From the NCBI RefSeq assembly GCF_016648105.1, contig NZ_JACVVE010000033.1, positions 1 to 64,000 of the forward strand: 64,000 bases of DNA. Reading direction: 5' to 3'. Made by a program: the position numbers and the translations under genes. Shown here in pieces: positions 19,701 through 29,900 of this stretch (positions are counted from its first letter, which is position 1; the number at the start of each line of letters is the position of its first letter). The notes under the pieces were generated by a model. It had not been told where the DNA came from, did no database searches, and saw only the letters and a program-made list of their open reading frames with translations. The stretch is from Pseudomonas sp. S31 (GTDB lineage Bacteria; Pseudomonadota; Gammaproteobacteria; Pseudomonadales; Pseudomonadaceae).

Positions 19701-21266
19701 GAACCTCTGGCCCAGTACAAGGTGCTGCGCGCCAGCGCCCTGAACCAGAGGCTGCGCTGCGACCAGTCGATTGCGACCAACTTGTCCCGATTGTACCGAC
19801 CGCTGCGCCAACAGATCGTCGAGATGGCCAAGCGTCAGGCAGATGGCCATGAGTTGAGCGAAAGCGATGAAAGCATCGTCGGCACGCGCATCGACAGCCT
19901 GCTGCCATTGCTTGCACAGATGATAGACAACAGCACCCGACTTTCCGTTGGTCTGGAGCAACTTGAGCAACTGGCGAGCCGCTCACAACCGCAGATCACC
20001 ACGATGGTGACGAAGGTCCGGGAAAACTGGAAGCCCCCCACCGATCCAACGGTGTGGCGCCTGATTCGCCTGGAATCCTGCACCAATCGTCTGTCCATGC
20101 TGAAGAGTCTGGATGACGAGTCGGTGTATTGGCTGGATCACTACTGGTCCAACATCGAACTGGCCGTCGCCCAGCATCTGCACTTCAAAACCCTGGACAA
20201 CGCCAGCGAAGAAGTGCGTTATCGCCTGCTACAGAGCATCGATCAGCACACAGGTACCGCGCAGCGGCAGTTGAACAACTTCCAGGCACGTTTGCCGGCC
20301 GCTGAAACAACCGGAGCCTTCACCCAGCTGCAGCAGGACCTGCAGGACTTCGCTGGGCAGATCAAAAGCGAACTGGCCGAGTATCCGGACTATCCCGCCA
20401 GGAGCTCCGTCCCCCAGCTTCGTCGAGGGTTGCCCGGATTGATCGAGACCCCCGATGAAGGCTTGCTGCTCGGCAAGCCGCGCCCCGGCAGCGACCACCT
20501 CGTCGACATACCGGCCACCAACGATAAACTGACGCCAACCCGCACCTACCGGCTGCAGGACGAGCAATGGGTGCGTGTGGAACAACCTGCCCACCGCGAA
20601 CCGGTCGTCCAGCTACGCAAGCTCAAGACCCTGCTGGGCCAGGGCGCACGCCTGCTGGAAGGCGCACGTCAGGCCCTGACCAGCCTGCAGGCCAGAACCG
20701 CCAGCAACTACCTGCCAGTGGAGATCGAAGAGATTCTGCGCAACCAGAAGCTCAATCTGGACGCGCATCGCAACGCTCTGGAACAGCGCTTGACTGCCAA
20801 CAACCAGACCGACGAAAGCAGCAGTAGCCAGGACGCGGCGATCACGATCAAGGCGCTCGAGGATCTATCCGCCACCCTCGATCAACAGGCCATTACGCTG
20901 CGCACCCGAGCCGCCTTGGCACAGAAACCACGCATGGGGGAACTGAAATTCCTGATCGACCATGACCAGGTTCAGATCCGTCAGGAGGGCGCCCGCAAAC
21001 GGCTGGCGCAGCAAAAAGGCCGTCCTGCTGACTATCTTGATGAGTATGCGATCAGTCACGACGGCCAGGCGCTGTGGTATGCCCACTTCCACTACCGTGC
21101 CATGGACAGCGACAAGACCGACTTCGTCGCCGGTCACCTGAAAACCGCAGCGCAGCGCTTTGCCCATGGGCGCTTCTCGGTGGACGACAGCACCGGCCAG
21201 CAGACCGATGTCTATCGCATGCCGATCACCCGGGTCCAGGCACAGGAGGCGTTCTTCAACCTCTGA
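16737..21266 (+). CDS. Giant toxin-like protein, DUF6543/dermonecrotic-toxin type
   Basis: 1509 residues from the ATG at 16737 (MPTPIRIPRSSQ). No signal peptide. The layout and the C-terminal segment (ALWYAHFHYRAMDSDKTDF, VAGHLKTAAQRFAHGRF, VYRMPITRVQAQEAFF) match my memory of large Pseudomonas proteins annotated as dermonecrotic toxin domain or DUF6543 proteins. A hydrophobic helical stretch lies near residues 700-735 (LGWMLLDSVLPFTEGAVARV), and residues about 900-1400 are mostly predicted coiled coil. No catalytic motif was recognised. The ribosome site is weak; the frame is open 104 codons further upstream but without resemblance. Base composition appears lower in GC than the neighbours. 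Target and secretion route are unknown. Confidence 0.75.
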   Translation: MPTPIRIPRSSQFTCAVAEHFAARPTLYDVAERILNDQWQARSLAPQPQQGLYLISRKPGSQDTFIRPLHHVLVERYCHERTINLTEHEDHLSSRADADQQYAVSVDLHAVELLLNECGPWLFEAYAGALVAFWGAADAQGQTPWQWYGTYLRTQLDQSIQRLSDDGTLDQKDAEMATRVQAHSQPADVEQWLKPEKIDVHLLRLDLARQWQLEPDLASAVLMEREHGALLYTLSGRLLAFTSRQALLEVLAQNWPEALADARPLLQQSRADMELFSAQALNVLHQQLLLMETACLSYRQRSDSDTLARTLDSIGDLGAQCDFSQQNRQRSVAKRLPGWLRDASVHSLLHYSALLGDIANATYASAGKYWLDGIEDAEAFAYTRLTQRIQQDHPGQLPDLTKIRVVNHQVIAAATANQGTLVQDGVIQVVSFTLAQLAISNLGLLRPGQVTLEHLEKRALPQWLDEAYVRRLISEVDIGTHYPQMLRSQLLDDPQQRMQREGLLTQQLRAQLPAMALELSMLEGQLSASAVDRLGQLFTNEPLPGKPRWEMRRLGLLASPDNSPDHPLNTWLIESPEADVGPCLLYRPLHSKPLLLFADRLALLVAISTPGDLQDDILQRLAPEDRKTYDHGGFVEPHLFHPIDDPFSIPFGTPAPATLAREKAVDNSTAAIYEGCVRETLEQFQSQSSTTAQTRWKRWADLGWMLLDSVLPFTEGAVARVAWLARMEIALTQVVEGSTQDDKTQRNEALVQLLLDLASVILHYAISRQTLEVPAPAASATTAIPAPRPQARLILGKSATTLDFHWSTATLKLTAIQRQTLDELRAGLLAEVLGPPIAQGPLRGMSIHEDAFWVVMEGAVYKVQLDTEQGAPRIVGGQQDERLGPWLQLDEVGRWHPDLRLRLRGGMPLSARLKQMRLANIQALAEMDVQLRQDTEHMRSQVAYLESVAKIAAGDVPPPILYNYLDKAQTFSRFLDEHLARLKARNEKEPLAQYKVLRASALNQRLRCDQSIATNLSRLYRPLRQQIVEMAKRQADGHELSESDESIVGTRIDSLLPLLAQMIDNSTRLSVGLEQLEQLASRSQPQITTMVTKVRENWKPPTDPTVWRLIRLESCTNRLSMLKSLDDESVYWLDHYWSNIELAVAQHLHFKTLDNASEEVRYRLLQSIDQHTGTAQRQLNNFQARLPAAETTGAFTQLQQDLQDFAGQIKSELAEYPDYPARSSVPQLRRGLPGLIETPDEGLLLGKPRPGSDHLVDIPATNDKLTPTRTYRLQDEQWVRVEQPAHREPVVQLRKLKTLLGQGARLLEGARQALTSLQARTASNYLPVEIEEILRNQKLNLDAHRNALEQRLTANNQTDESSSSQDAAITIKALEDLSATLDQQAITLRTRAALAQKPRMGELKFLIDHDQVQIRQEGARKRLAQQKGRPADYLDEYAISHDGQALWYAHFHYRAMDSDKTDFVAGHLKTAAQRFAHGRFSVDDSTGQQTDVYRMPITRVQAQEAFFNL

Positions 21267-21275
21267 TGCTGAAAG

Positions 21276-21298
21276 GGGGCGCTGCCTGGCAGCGCCCC
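21276..21298. terminator. Bidirectional terminator between convergent genes
   Basis: GGGGCGCTGCC-T-GGCAGCGCCCC, an almost uninterrupted 11-bp inverted repeat (21276-21298), between the stop codons of the giant gene (21266) and enoyl-CoA hydratase (21305). A-rich sequence precedes it, giving U-richness for the minus-strand transcript. Confidence 0.75.
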
Positions 21299-21304
21299 TG
21301 CCAC

Positions 21305-22078
21305 TCAACGATCCTTGAATTGCGCCTCGCGCTTGGCGATGAAGGCGGCCATGCCTTCCTTCTGGTCCTCGGTGGCGAAGGCCGCGTGAAACACACGACG
21401 CTCGAAACGCACACCCTCGCTCAGGTTCACTTCGAAGGCACGGTTGACGCTTTCCTTGACCATCATGCTCACCGGGATCGACTTGCCGGCGATGGTCGCC
21501 GCCACCTTGAGCGCCTCCTCCAGCAGCTCGGCCTGGGGCACGATCCGCGCGACCAATCCTGCTCGCTCGGCTTCCTCGGCCCCCATCAAGCGGCCAGTCA
21601 GGCACAACTCCATCGCCTTGGCCTTGCCCACAGCGCGCGTCAGACGCTGGGTGCCGCCCATACCCGGGAGCACACCCAGATTGATTTCCGGTTGACCGAA
21701 CTTGGCGTTATCAGCAGCGAGGATGAAGTCGCACATCATCGCCAGCTCACAGCCACCGCCAAGCGCGAAACCCGACACTGCAGCAATGATCGGCTTGCGC
21801 CGATTGGCGATCCGGTCGGCATCGCTGAACAGGTCTTCGACGTAGATCTGTGGATACTGCAGATCGGCCATTTCCTTGATGTCGGCACCCGCGGCGAACG
21901 CCTTGGCGGACCCGGTGAGCACCACGCAGCCGATGTTCGGGTCGCGCTCGAGTTGGTCCAGGGCCTGGTTGATCTCGCCGACGATCTGCGCGTTGAGCGC
22001 ATTCAACGCCTGGGGGCGATTGAGGGTGATCAGGCCAACCTTGCCGTGGATGTCCAACAGGATGGTTTCGAATGCCAT
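21305..22078 (-). CDS. Enoyl-CoA hydratase
   Basis: 257 residues, crotonase fold. Both catalytic glutamates are present, Glu111 (ALGGGCELAMMCD) and Glu131 (FGQPEINLGVLPGMGG), so it should hydrate 2-enoyl-CoA. Oxyanion-hole segment is AAGADIKEM. Last gene of the beta-oxidation operon, 13 bp after the acyl-CoA dehydrogenase. A same-order cluster in P. putida KT2440 (PP_2213-PP_2217, from memory) handles short-chain acyl-CoAs. Confidence 0.95.
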   Translation of the reverse strand: MAFETILLDIHGKVGLITLNRPQALNALNAQIVGEINQALDQLERDPNIGCVVLTGSAKAFAAGADIKEMADLQYPQIYVEDLFSDADRIANRRKPIIAAVSGFALGGGCELAMMCDFILAADNAKFGQPEINLGVLPGMGGTQRLTRAVGKAKAMELCLTGRLMGAEEAERAGLVARIVPQAELLEEALKVAATIAGKSIPVSMMVKESVNRAFEVNLSEGVRFERRVFHAAFATEDQKEGMAAFIAKREAQFKDR

Positions 22079-22091
22079 GCAGTCTGCTCCT

Positions 22092-23219
22092 TCAAAGATT
22101 GCGCGCAATGACCATGCGCTGGATATCGCTGGTGCCTTCGTAGATCTGACAGACCCGAACGTCACGGTAGATCCGCTCCAGCGGGAAGTCGCTCAGATAG
22201 CCATATCCGCCCAGGGTCTGCAAGGCATCCGAACAGACCTTTTCTGCCATTTCCGAGGCGAACAGCTTGGCCATCGAGGCTTCCACCAGTGCCGGCCGCC
22301 CGGCATCGCGCAGCGCAGCGGCATGCAGCACCATCTGCCGCGCTACGGCGATGCGCGTGGCCATGTCGGCCAAGCGAAAGGCCACGGCCTGGTGTTCGAC
22401 CAGTGCCTTGCCGAAGCTCTGCCGCTCGCTGGCGTAGTCGCGCGCCACCTCGAAGGCGGCGCGGGCCATGCCCACGGCCTGGGAGGCGATACCGATGCGC
22501 CCGCCTTCGAGGTTGGCCAGGGCGATCTTGTAACCTTCGCCCTCCTCGCCCAGGCGGTTGGCCAGCGGCACACGCACGTTGTCGAAAACGATCTGGCAGG
22601 TGTCGGAAGCGTGCTGGCCGAGCTTGTCCTCGATCCGCGCCACCTGGTAGCCCGGCGCGTCGGTGGGCACGATGAAGGCGCTGATGCCGCGCTTGCCCGC
22701 CTCGGGGTCGGTCACGGCGAACACGATCACCACCCCGGCATTCAGCCCCGAGGTGATGAACTGCTTGCTGCCATTGAGCACATACTCGTCGCCCTCGCGC
22801 CGCGCGCGGGTCTTCAGGCTGCTGGCATCGGAGCCGGCCTGCGGCTCGGTCAGGGCGAACGCACCGAGCATCGCGCCGCTGGCCAACGGGGTGAGGAACT
22901 GCGCTTTTTGCCGTTCGTTGCCAAAGCGCAGGATCGGCACGCAGCCCACCGAATTGTGCACGCTCATGATGGTCGAGCAGGCGCCATCGCCTGCGGCGAT
23001 TTCTTCCAGGGCCATGGCATAGGCCACGTAGCCGGTGTCGCTGCCGCCCCACTGCTCCGGCACCAGCATGCCGAACAGGCCGAGCTGGGCCATTTCCTCG
23101 ATGGCCTCCTTGGGGAAGCGGTGCTCCTTGTCCCATTGCTCGGCAAACGGCCGGATACGCTCTTGGGCGAAGGCCCGCACCGCGTCGGCGATCTGTTGTT
23201 GTTCGTCAGTTACCAGCAT
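22092..23219 (-). CDS. Acyl-CoA dehydrogenase
   Basis: 375 residues, the short-/branched-chain acyl-CoA dehydrogenase type, flavin-dependent. The catalytic base is Glu361 in IYEGTSDIQRMV; ALTEPQAGSDASS and DEYVLNGSKQFIT are the family signatures. It makes the trans-2-enoyl-CoA that the next gene's product hydrates. Starts 8 bp after the thiolase gene, so it is co-transcribed. Confidence 0.95.
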   Translation of the reverse strand: MLVTDEQQQIADAVRAFAQERIRPFAEQWDKEHRFPKEAIEEMAQLGLFGMLVPEQWGGSDTGYVAYAMALEEIAAGDGACSTIMSVHNSVGCVPILRFGNERQKAQFLTPLASGAMLGAFALTEPQAGSDASSLKTRARREGDEYVLNGSKQFITSGLNAGVVIVFAVTDPEAGKRGISAFIVPTDAPGYQVARIEDKLGQHASDTCQIVFDNVRVPLANRLGEEGEGYKIALANLEGGRIGIASQAVGMARAAFEVARDYASERQSFGKALVEHQAVAFRLADMATRIAVARQMVLHAAALRDAGRPALVEASMAKLFASEMAEKVCSDALQTLGGYGYLSDFPLERIYRDVRVCQIYEGTSDIQRMVIARNL

Positions 23220-23227
23220 GGTTCACC

Positions 23228-24421
<1,194 letters not shown>

Positions 24422-24433
24422 ATCGTGCTCTCC

Positions 24434-25201
24434 TTACTTGGCAGCCATGCGCAGTGCACCGTCGAGGCGGATCACCTCGCCGTTGAGCATGCTGTTCTCG
24501 ATGATGTGGCGGGCCAGCGCGGCGTACTCCTGCGGGCGGCCCAGGCGTGGCGGGAACGGCACCCCGGCGGCCAGCGAATCGCGCACTTCCTGGGTCATGC
24601 CGGCCATCATCGGTGTCTCGAAGATACCGGGGGCGATGGTCATCACGCGGATGCCGAAGCGCGCCAGCTCACGGGCCGCTGGCAGGGTCAGGCTGGCGAT
24701 GGCGCCCTTGGACGCCGCATAGGCGGCCTGGCCGATCTGGCCGTCGTAGGCGGCGATGGACGCGGTGTTGATGATCACCCCGCGCTCACCGTTCTCGTCC
24801 GCGCTGCCTTCGGCCATGGCCGCGGCGGCCAGGCGCAGCAGGTTGAAGCTGCCCACCAGGTTGACGTTGATGACCTTGGCGAAGCTGGCCAGGCCATGCG
24901 GGCCTTGCTTGCCGAGCACTTTTTCGGCGCCGACGATGCCGGCACAGTTGACCAGCCCATGCAGGGTGCCAAAGGCGGCCAGCGCAGCATCGACCGCGGC
25001 CTGGGCAGCCTGCTCGTCACTGATGTCGGCGACTGCGAAACGGGCGTGGTCACCCAGCGCCTGGGCCCTGGCCTGGACCGCCTCGGCATTGAGGTCGACC
25101 AGCATGACCCTGGCTCCGGCCTCGACTAGCATCTGCGCGGTGGCGGCCCCCAGCCCGGAAGCGGCGCCGCTGACGATGAAGTGTTTGTTGGCAATGTGCA
25201 T
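24434..25201 (-). CDS. 3-hydroxyacyl-CoA dehydrogenase, SDR type
   Basis: 255 residues, short-chain dehydrogenase resembling type II (HSD10-like) 3-hydroxyacyl-CoA dehydrogenase. NAD site SGAASGLGAA (11-20); catalytic Ser148, Tyr161, Lys165 (YAASK). It supplies the third beta-oxidation step that the single-function hydratase lacks. Start MHIANKHF at 25201; the AMP-ligase stop is 13 bp upstream. Confidence 0.94.
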   Translation of the reverse strand: MHIANKHFIVSGAASGLGAATAQMLVEAGARVMLVDLNAEAVQARAQALGDHARFAVADISDEQAAQAAVDAALAAFGTLHGLVNCAGIVGAEKVLGKQGPHGLASFAKVINVNLVGSFNLLRLAAAAMAEGSADENGERGVIINTASIAAYDGQIGQAAYAASKGAIASLTLPAARELARFGIRVMTIAPGIFETPMMAGMTQEVRDSLAAGVPFPPRLGRPQEYAALARHIIENSMLNGEVIRLDGALRMAAK

Positions 25202-25214
25202 GTCCGGTTTCCTT

Positions 25215-26861
25215 TCAGGCGCTGGCGCGGGTGGCCAGCTGCGCGGTGTGTTTGGCGATTTCCTGGTTGCGCAGGATGAAACGTTGCAGCTTGCCGCTCG
25301 GGGTCTTGGGCAGCTCGGCGACGAATTCGATTTCCCTCGGGTAGGCATGGGCGTAGAGGCGCTGGCGCACGTGCTGACGCAGGGTCTCTTCAAGTTCGGC
25401 GCTGCCCTGGAAGCCGTCGGCCAGGACCACGAAGGCCTTGATCAGCTCGGTGCGCTCGGGGTCGGGCTTGCCCACCACCGCGGCTTCGACCACCGCAGGA
25501 TGCTCGATCAGTGCGCTTTCCACATCGAACGGGCCGACCCGGTAGCCGGAGGTGGTGATCACGTCGTCACTGCGGCCGACGAAGCTGATGCTGCCGTCGG
25601 CGTTCAACTCGACGGTGTCACCGCTCAGGTAGTACTTGCCGACGAAGGCCTTGGTCGGCGAGCCTTGATAGCCGGCGAACCAGCACAGCGGTGACTGTTC
25701 GCGGTCGACCGCGAGGATGCCCGGCTGCCCGGCCGGCAGTTCGTGGCCTTGCTCGTCCAGTACCACGATACGGTGTCCGGGAATGGCGAAGCCGGCCGAC
25801 CCCGGGTGCACCGGGTGCGCAAGGCCATGGTGGTTGCACAGGACCATGCCCAGCTCGGTCTGCCCGTAGTGATCGTGGATGGTCACCCCCAGCGCGTCGG
25901 CGAACCAACGGATCACCTCGGGGTTGAGCGGTTCGCCCGCACTACTGACCACCCGCAGGCGGCCCTTGATCGGAGCCGAAAACCCATCGCCGGCGGCGAT
26001 CAGCAACCGATAGGCGGTGGGCGAGCCGGCCAGGTTGGTGATACCCAACTGGTCGATCACCCGCGTGCAGCTTTCGACGCTGAACGGGCCGTCGTAGAAG
26101 GTGGTGGCATGGCCCAGCGACAACGGGCCGGTGACCGCATAGTAGAGGCCGTAGGCCCAGCCCGGGTCGGCCAGGTTCCAGAAGTTGTCCTGCGGCCGCA
26201 GGTCGATGGCGTCGCGCATGTAGCCTTGGAATGCGACGATGGCACGCAGCGGCACCTGCAATGGCTTGGCCGGCCCGGTGGTGCCGGAGGTGAACATCAA
26301 CAGGAAGGGGTCGTCGCCACTGCGCATGACCGGTTCGCAATCGCTGGCCGCAGCGTCGAGCAACTGCTGGAAGTCGGCCTCGCCGGGGCGGGCATTCAAG
26401 GTGATGCAGGCCGGGCAGTCGGCAACCTCGTCGAGCTTGGCCCGGTTGCCCTGGTCGGTCACCAGCACCTTGGCCTGGGACTGGTGCAAGCGGTGCTCGA
26501 GGGCCTTGGGGCCGAACGCCGTGAACAGTGGCTGGTACACCGCCCCCAGGCGCCAGGTGGCGAGGATCGTCACCAGCAGCTCGGGGGTTCGCGGCAGCAG
26601 CCCGGCCACCCGGTCGCCCTCGACCACGCCCTGGGCGCGCAGCACATTGGCGAAGCGGCTGGCCATGGCCTGCAAGCGCTCGAAGCTGTAGCGCCTGGCA
26701 ATGCCATCGCTGCCCAGCCAGACCAGCGCATCGCGGTTGCCGCCGACATGGCGGTCACAACATTCGACACAGGCATTGAGGGCGGTCAGCTCGCCATGCA
26801 GCGCCGCCTTCACGGCACCGGCATGCTGGAACGAACGGACGGCCTCGGCGTAATCGCGCAT
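25215..26861 (-). CDS. AMP-binding acyl-CoA synthetase
   Basis: 548 residues, ANL-superfamily ligase. P-loop-like LLMFTSGTTGPAKP, the Tyr-Gly-Gln-Thr-Glu (YGQTELG) motif, SGDTVELNADG and the C-terminal catalytic Lys in LPKTPSGKLQRF are all visible. It activates a carboxylic acid with ATP and CoA and feeds the four downstream beta-oxidation genes. AGGAGT lies 7 bases before the ATG. A Crc-type motif AACAATAAGAA sits just upstream. Confidence 0.94.
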   Translation of the reverse strand: MRDYAEAVRSFQHAGAVKAALHGELTALNACVECCDRHVGGNRDALVWLGSDGIARRYSFERLQAMASRFANVLRAQGVVEGDRVAGLLPRTPELLVTILATWRLGAVYQPLFTAFGPKALEHRLHQSQAKVLVTDQGNRAKLDEVADCPACITLNARPGEADFQQLLDAAASDCEPVMRSGDDPFLLMFTSGTTGPAKPLQVPLRAIVAFQGYMRDAIDLRPQDNFWNLADPGWAYGLYYAVTGPLSLGHATTFYDGPFSVESCTRVIDQLGITNLAGSPTAYRLLIAAGDGFSAPIKGRLRVVSSAGEPLNPEVIRWFADALGVTIHDHYGQTELGMVLCNHHGLAHPVHPGSAGFAIPGHRIVVLDEQGHELPAGQPGILAVDREQSPLCWFAGYQGSPTKAFVGKYYLSGDTVELNADGSISFVGRSDDVITTSGYRVGPFDVESALIEHPAVVEAAVVGKPDPERTELIKAFVVLADGFQGSAELEETLRQHVRQRLYAHAYPREIEFVAELPKTPSGKLQRFILRNQEIAKHTAQLATRASA

Positions 26862-26876
26862 CGTCAGACTCCTGGT

Positions 26877-26887
26877 TTCTTATTGTT
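26877..26887 (-). promoter_or_regulatory. Predicted Crc/Hfq catabolite-activity motif, acyl-CoA operon
   Basis: Minus-strand AACAATAAGAA matches AAnAAnAAnAA. It ends 15 bases before the acyl-CoA synthetase start codon, next to the ribosome site. Hfq-Crc bound here would block translation when preferred carbon sources are present. Confidence 0.6.
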
Positions 26888-26951
26888 GGAATCACACCAC
26901 AGGTCTGACGATGGTCACGCCATGACTGCAGGCCGACAATGGCCAAAGCGG

Positions 26952-29900
26952 TCAATCGCGATGAGCGGTTTGGCCGCCTTCGGCCTCCTCCAGGGCTTCG
27001 CGGGTCAATTGCAGGGCCAGCTCATGCTCGCCTGCGTCGCGCTCGGCACGCAGATCCTCCCATGCCTGCGTGTACCGCTCGCTATTCATCAGCGCCTCTT
27101 GTTCCGCGAGCAGCGCCTTGCGCTCGGCCGGCTCTGCAGTTGGGAAGGCGCGCTCGATCTGCTCGGCACGCGATGCGTCGCGTTCGGCCCGCTCATCGAG
27201 CTTCGTGCCGCGCTCGCCGAACGCGTCCTCGACCCCCGCGAACACCTGCGTGTGCTGGGCTCGCAAGTAGGCGAGCCAGAACGACTGCTTGCTCACGCTG
27301 TGCACCAAGGCTTCGCGGGTTGCCTCAGCCCGCACCACCTCCAGCGCGTCGCGTTCGTCCTGCGCAGTGATATCGGCCAGACGGGTGAACACCATGCTGC
27401 GAGGCTGGCACGGCAGGTTCAAGGCATCGGCAAGACGAATGCGATAACCCAGCACCACCTCCAGTTCGTCGACCTGTTGCCCAGCCTGCTCCCTGTCCTT
27501 CACGACCCGCAACGCGTATGCATCGACCCGTTCGAGGCGGAACAGGCGCTTGCCCAGGTCGAGCAGTTCGCTGCCTGCCTCGGCCTGGGTGCTGCGTTGC
27601 CCGGCCTGGAACACCAGTACCTCGATCTGCAGCCTGCTGAAACGCTCGGCCACGCTGTCCACGCAGCCTCGTGGCCCTGCGGCGCTGGCGAAGATCTGTT
27701 GTCGCAGTACTTGATCGCCATCGAGGGTCTCGAGCAGGCTCCACACCTGGTCACGTACGTAAGGGGCCGCACGCAGGAAATCGCTGCCCTCGCGCAAAGC
27801 TTGCAACAGTTCGAAAAGGCCTGTGCTGCCCTCCTGCCCGTGCAGGCGGTCCCAGAGCTGCGACCTGGCCTGAGCCGCTGTGGTCGGCTCACCTCGCAAC
27901 CAACTCTCCATGGTGTCCTGCATGGGCTGCGCCGGCCTGACGGTCACGCCGTGCCGGTCGACGCTGTAGAAGTCCTCACGCGTCCTGGCCGACAACGCAT
28001 TACGCGCCAGATTGATCCTCGCCCGGAAAGCCCATGGCTGGCTCATGAGCGAGGTGGGCAGGTCGCTGATCTGGTTGTCGCTGAGGTCCACGAAGTCCAG
28101 GTGCTCGCACTGCTCAAGCCCATAGGGAGTCCGAGTCAAGCCGCAAAAGGCCAGGCGCAGGCTGCGTAGCTGCGATGGCATCTCGAGCCGCAAGTCCAGC
28201 GTGCGCAACGGGTTGTGACTCAGGTTCAACGAGTGCAGCCTCGACAGCGAGGCGAGCACTTCGCGGTTGCTGGGCGTCATGCGGATGCGATTGGCCATCA
28301 AGGACAGGTGGCGCAGCTCGCCCAACTGCGTCACACCGGCAGGAATGTTGGTCAATCGATTGTTGGTCAGGGTCAAGGTGCGCAGCCCATGGAAACAATG
28401 CAGGAAGTTGGCCGGTACCTGCTCCAGGTCAAGGCCCGCCATGACCAGTTCCTCGACATGCGACAGGTCCACCTCTTCGGGCAACGCGGGGAGCTGAGTG
28501 ACGCGCCAGCCACTCAGGTTGAGGCGCAAGCCGCCGGTCGCGCCGTCGCTGCCAAGCATGACCTCGCCCTCCAGGCGCCATGCTGCACGCAGCAAGTCCG
28601 CCAGTTGCGTCCTCTGAGCACGTACCGCCCCGTCCCTAATCGCCGCTTGCCACCGACTCAGTGCACTGTCCAGCCGCGCGTAGTTGCGCTCTTGCCGCAG
28701 CAGGTTTTCGAAGACATCTCCCTCGCGCAGCAGCCGCTGTATGAAGACCATCACCTGGGCATTGTCGAACCCGGGATAGAGCGCGCGAACCCGGTCACGA
28801 AGCGTGCCGCGGGCACCGCGTTGACGCGTGGCCCTGCCGCCGAGCGGATAGCCCACGCGCCCATCGCTCAGGCGAACGCCGGGGTTGAACCAGGGCGCGC
28901 CCTCACGCCACCCCAATAGATTGAGCACGCCAGAGTGGCGGGCGGGGAGCAGGTCGATCAGTCGCGCCCGCAATTGCCGCGATGCGTCATCGCCCGCCAT
29001 GCCCAATGCCTGGCGTTGATCGGCCGTCAGCATTGCCAGCAGCGCCTCGAACAGGCCGCCAGGGGAATCGATCTCTTCCTCGCGCTCCAGGCCCCGGTGG
29101 TCGTACAAGCGAAACCGACCCTGCCGCTCGACCAGCACCGTGCGTGCCTCGGCAGCCCCTTGTGGGTCGAGCACACTCAGCAACCGCCCGCTGGCCGAGC
29201 CTTCGCGCAGTTCCAGGTTCAACCGGTCAGGCCAGGACGCCCAACGACGCAGCAATGCGAGCGCCAGCTCACCTGTGCCCGATGTGTAGCAGTCCTCCAG
29301 GAACAATCCCTCCACGGCGCGATTGACCCGTGCCAATGCCAGCAACGAGCGGGCCTTCTGCGCCAGTTCCAGGGGAAGCTTTTTTTCGGCCAGCGCCACC
29401 TGCCGCAGGCTCGGGGACAGGCCCTGGGTGGCTTGGACCGTGTAGGCCGCAGGCAAGCCGGGAAAGTCGCGGTTGATCACGGCCAACAGGGGGTCGTCCG
29501 GCAAGGGTACGTCGCTCAGGTGCGCGAACAGCTCACCTCGCCAGGACGCCGGATCTGCCAACAGCTGCGAAGCGACCTGCGCTTCATCCAAGGTCTGCAT
29601 GCCGGGTCGTGCCCTGCACCATTGCAGGATGGCAGGGTCGTCGAAGCTTGGCGGAGACTGGCGCAGGCCCTCCAGCAATCGGGTGATACGCGCATCGGCC
29701 TGGAACCTGCGCAATGCATCGCGAAGATTGAACGGCACCGGCCGGTTTTCCACCAAAATGCCGCGTAGTTCCTCTTCATCCATGCCTGCCGCCTGCAGCA
29801 CCTGCCCCGCCCGCGTCGGCGACAACGGCGGGTCGCTGGGCCACAGGCGATCGAGCATGTAAGCGCGGTCGTCCCAGTCCAGCGGACGTTCCAGGCGCAC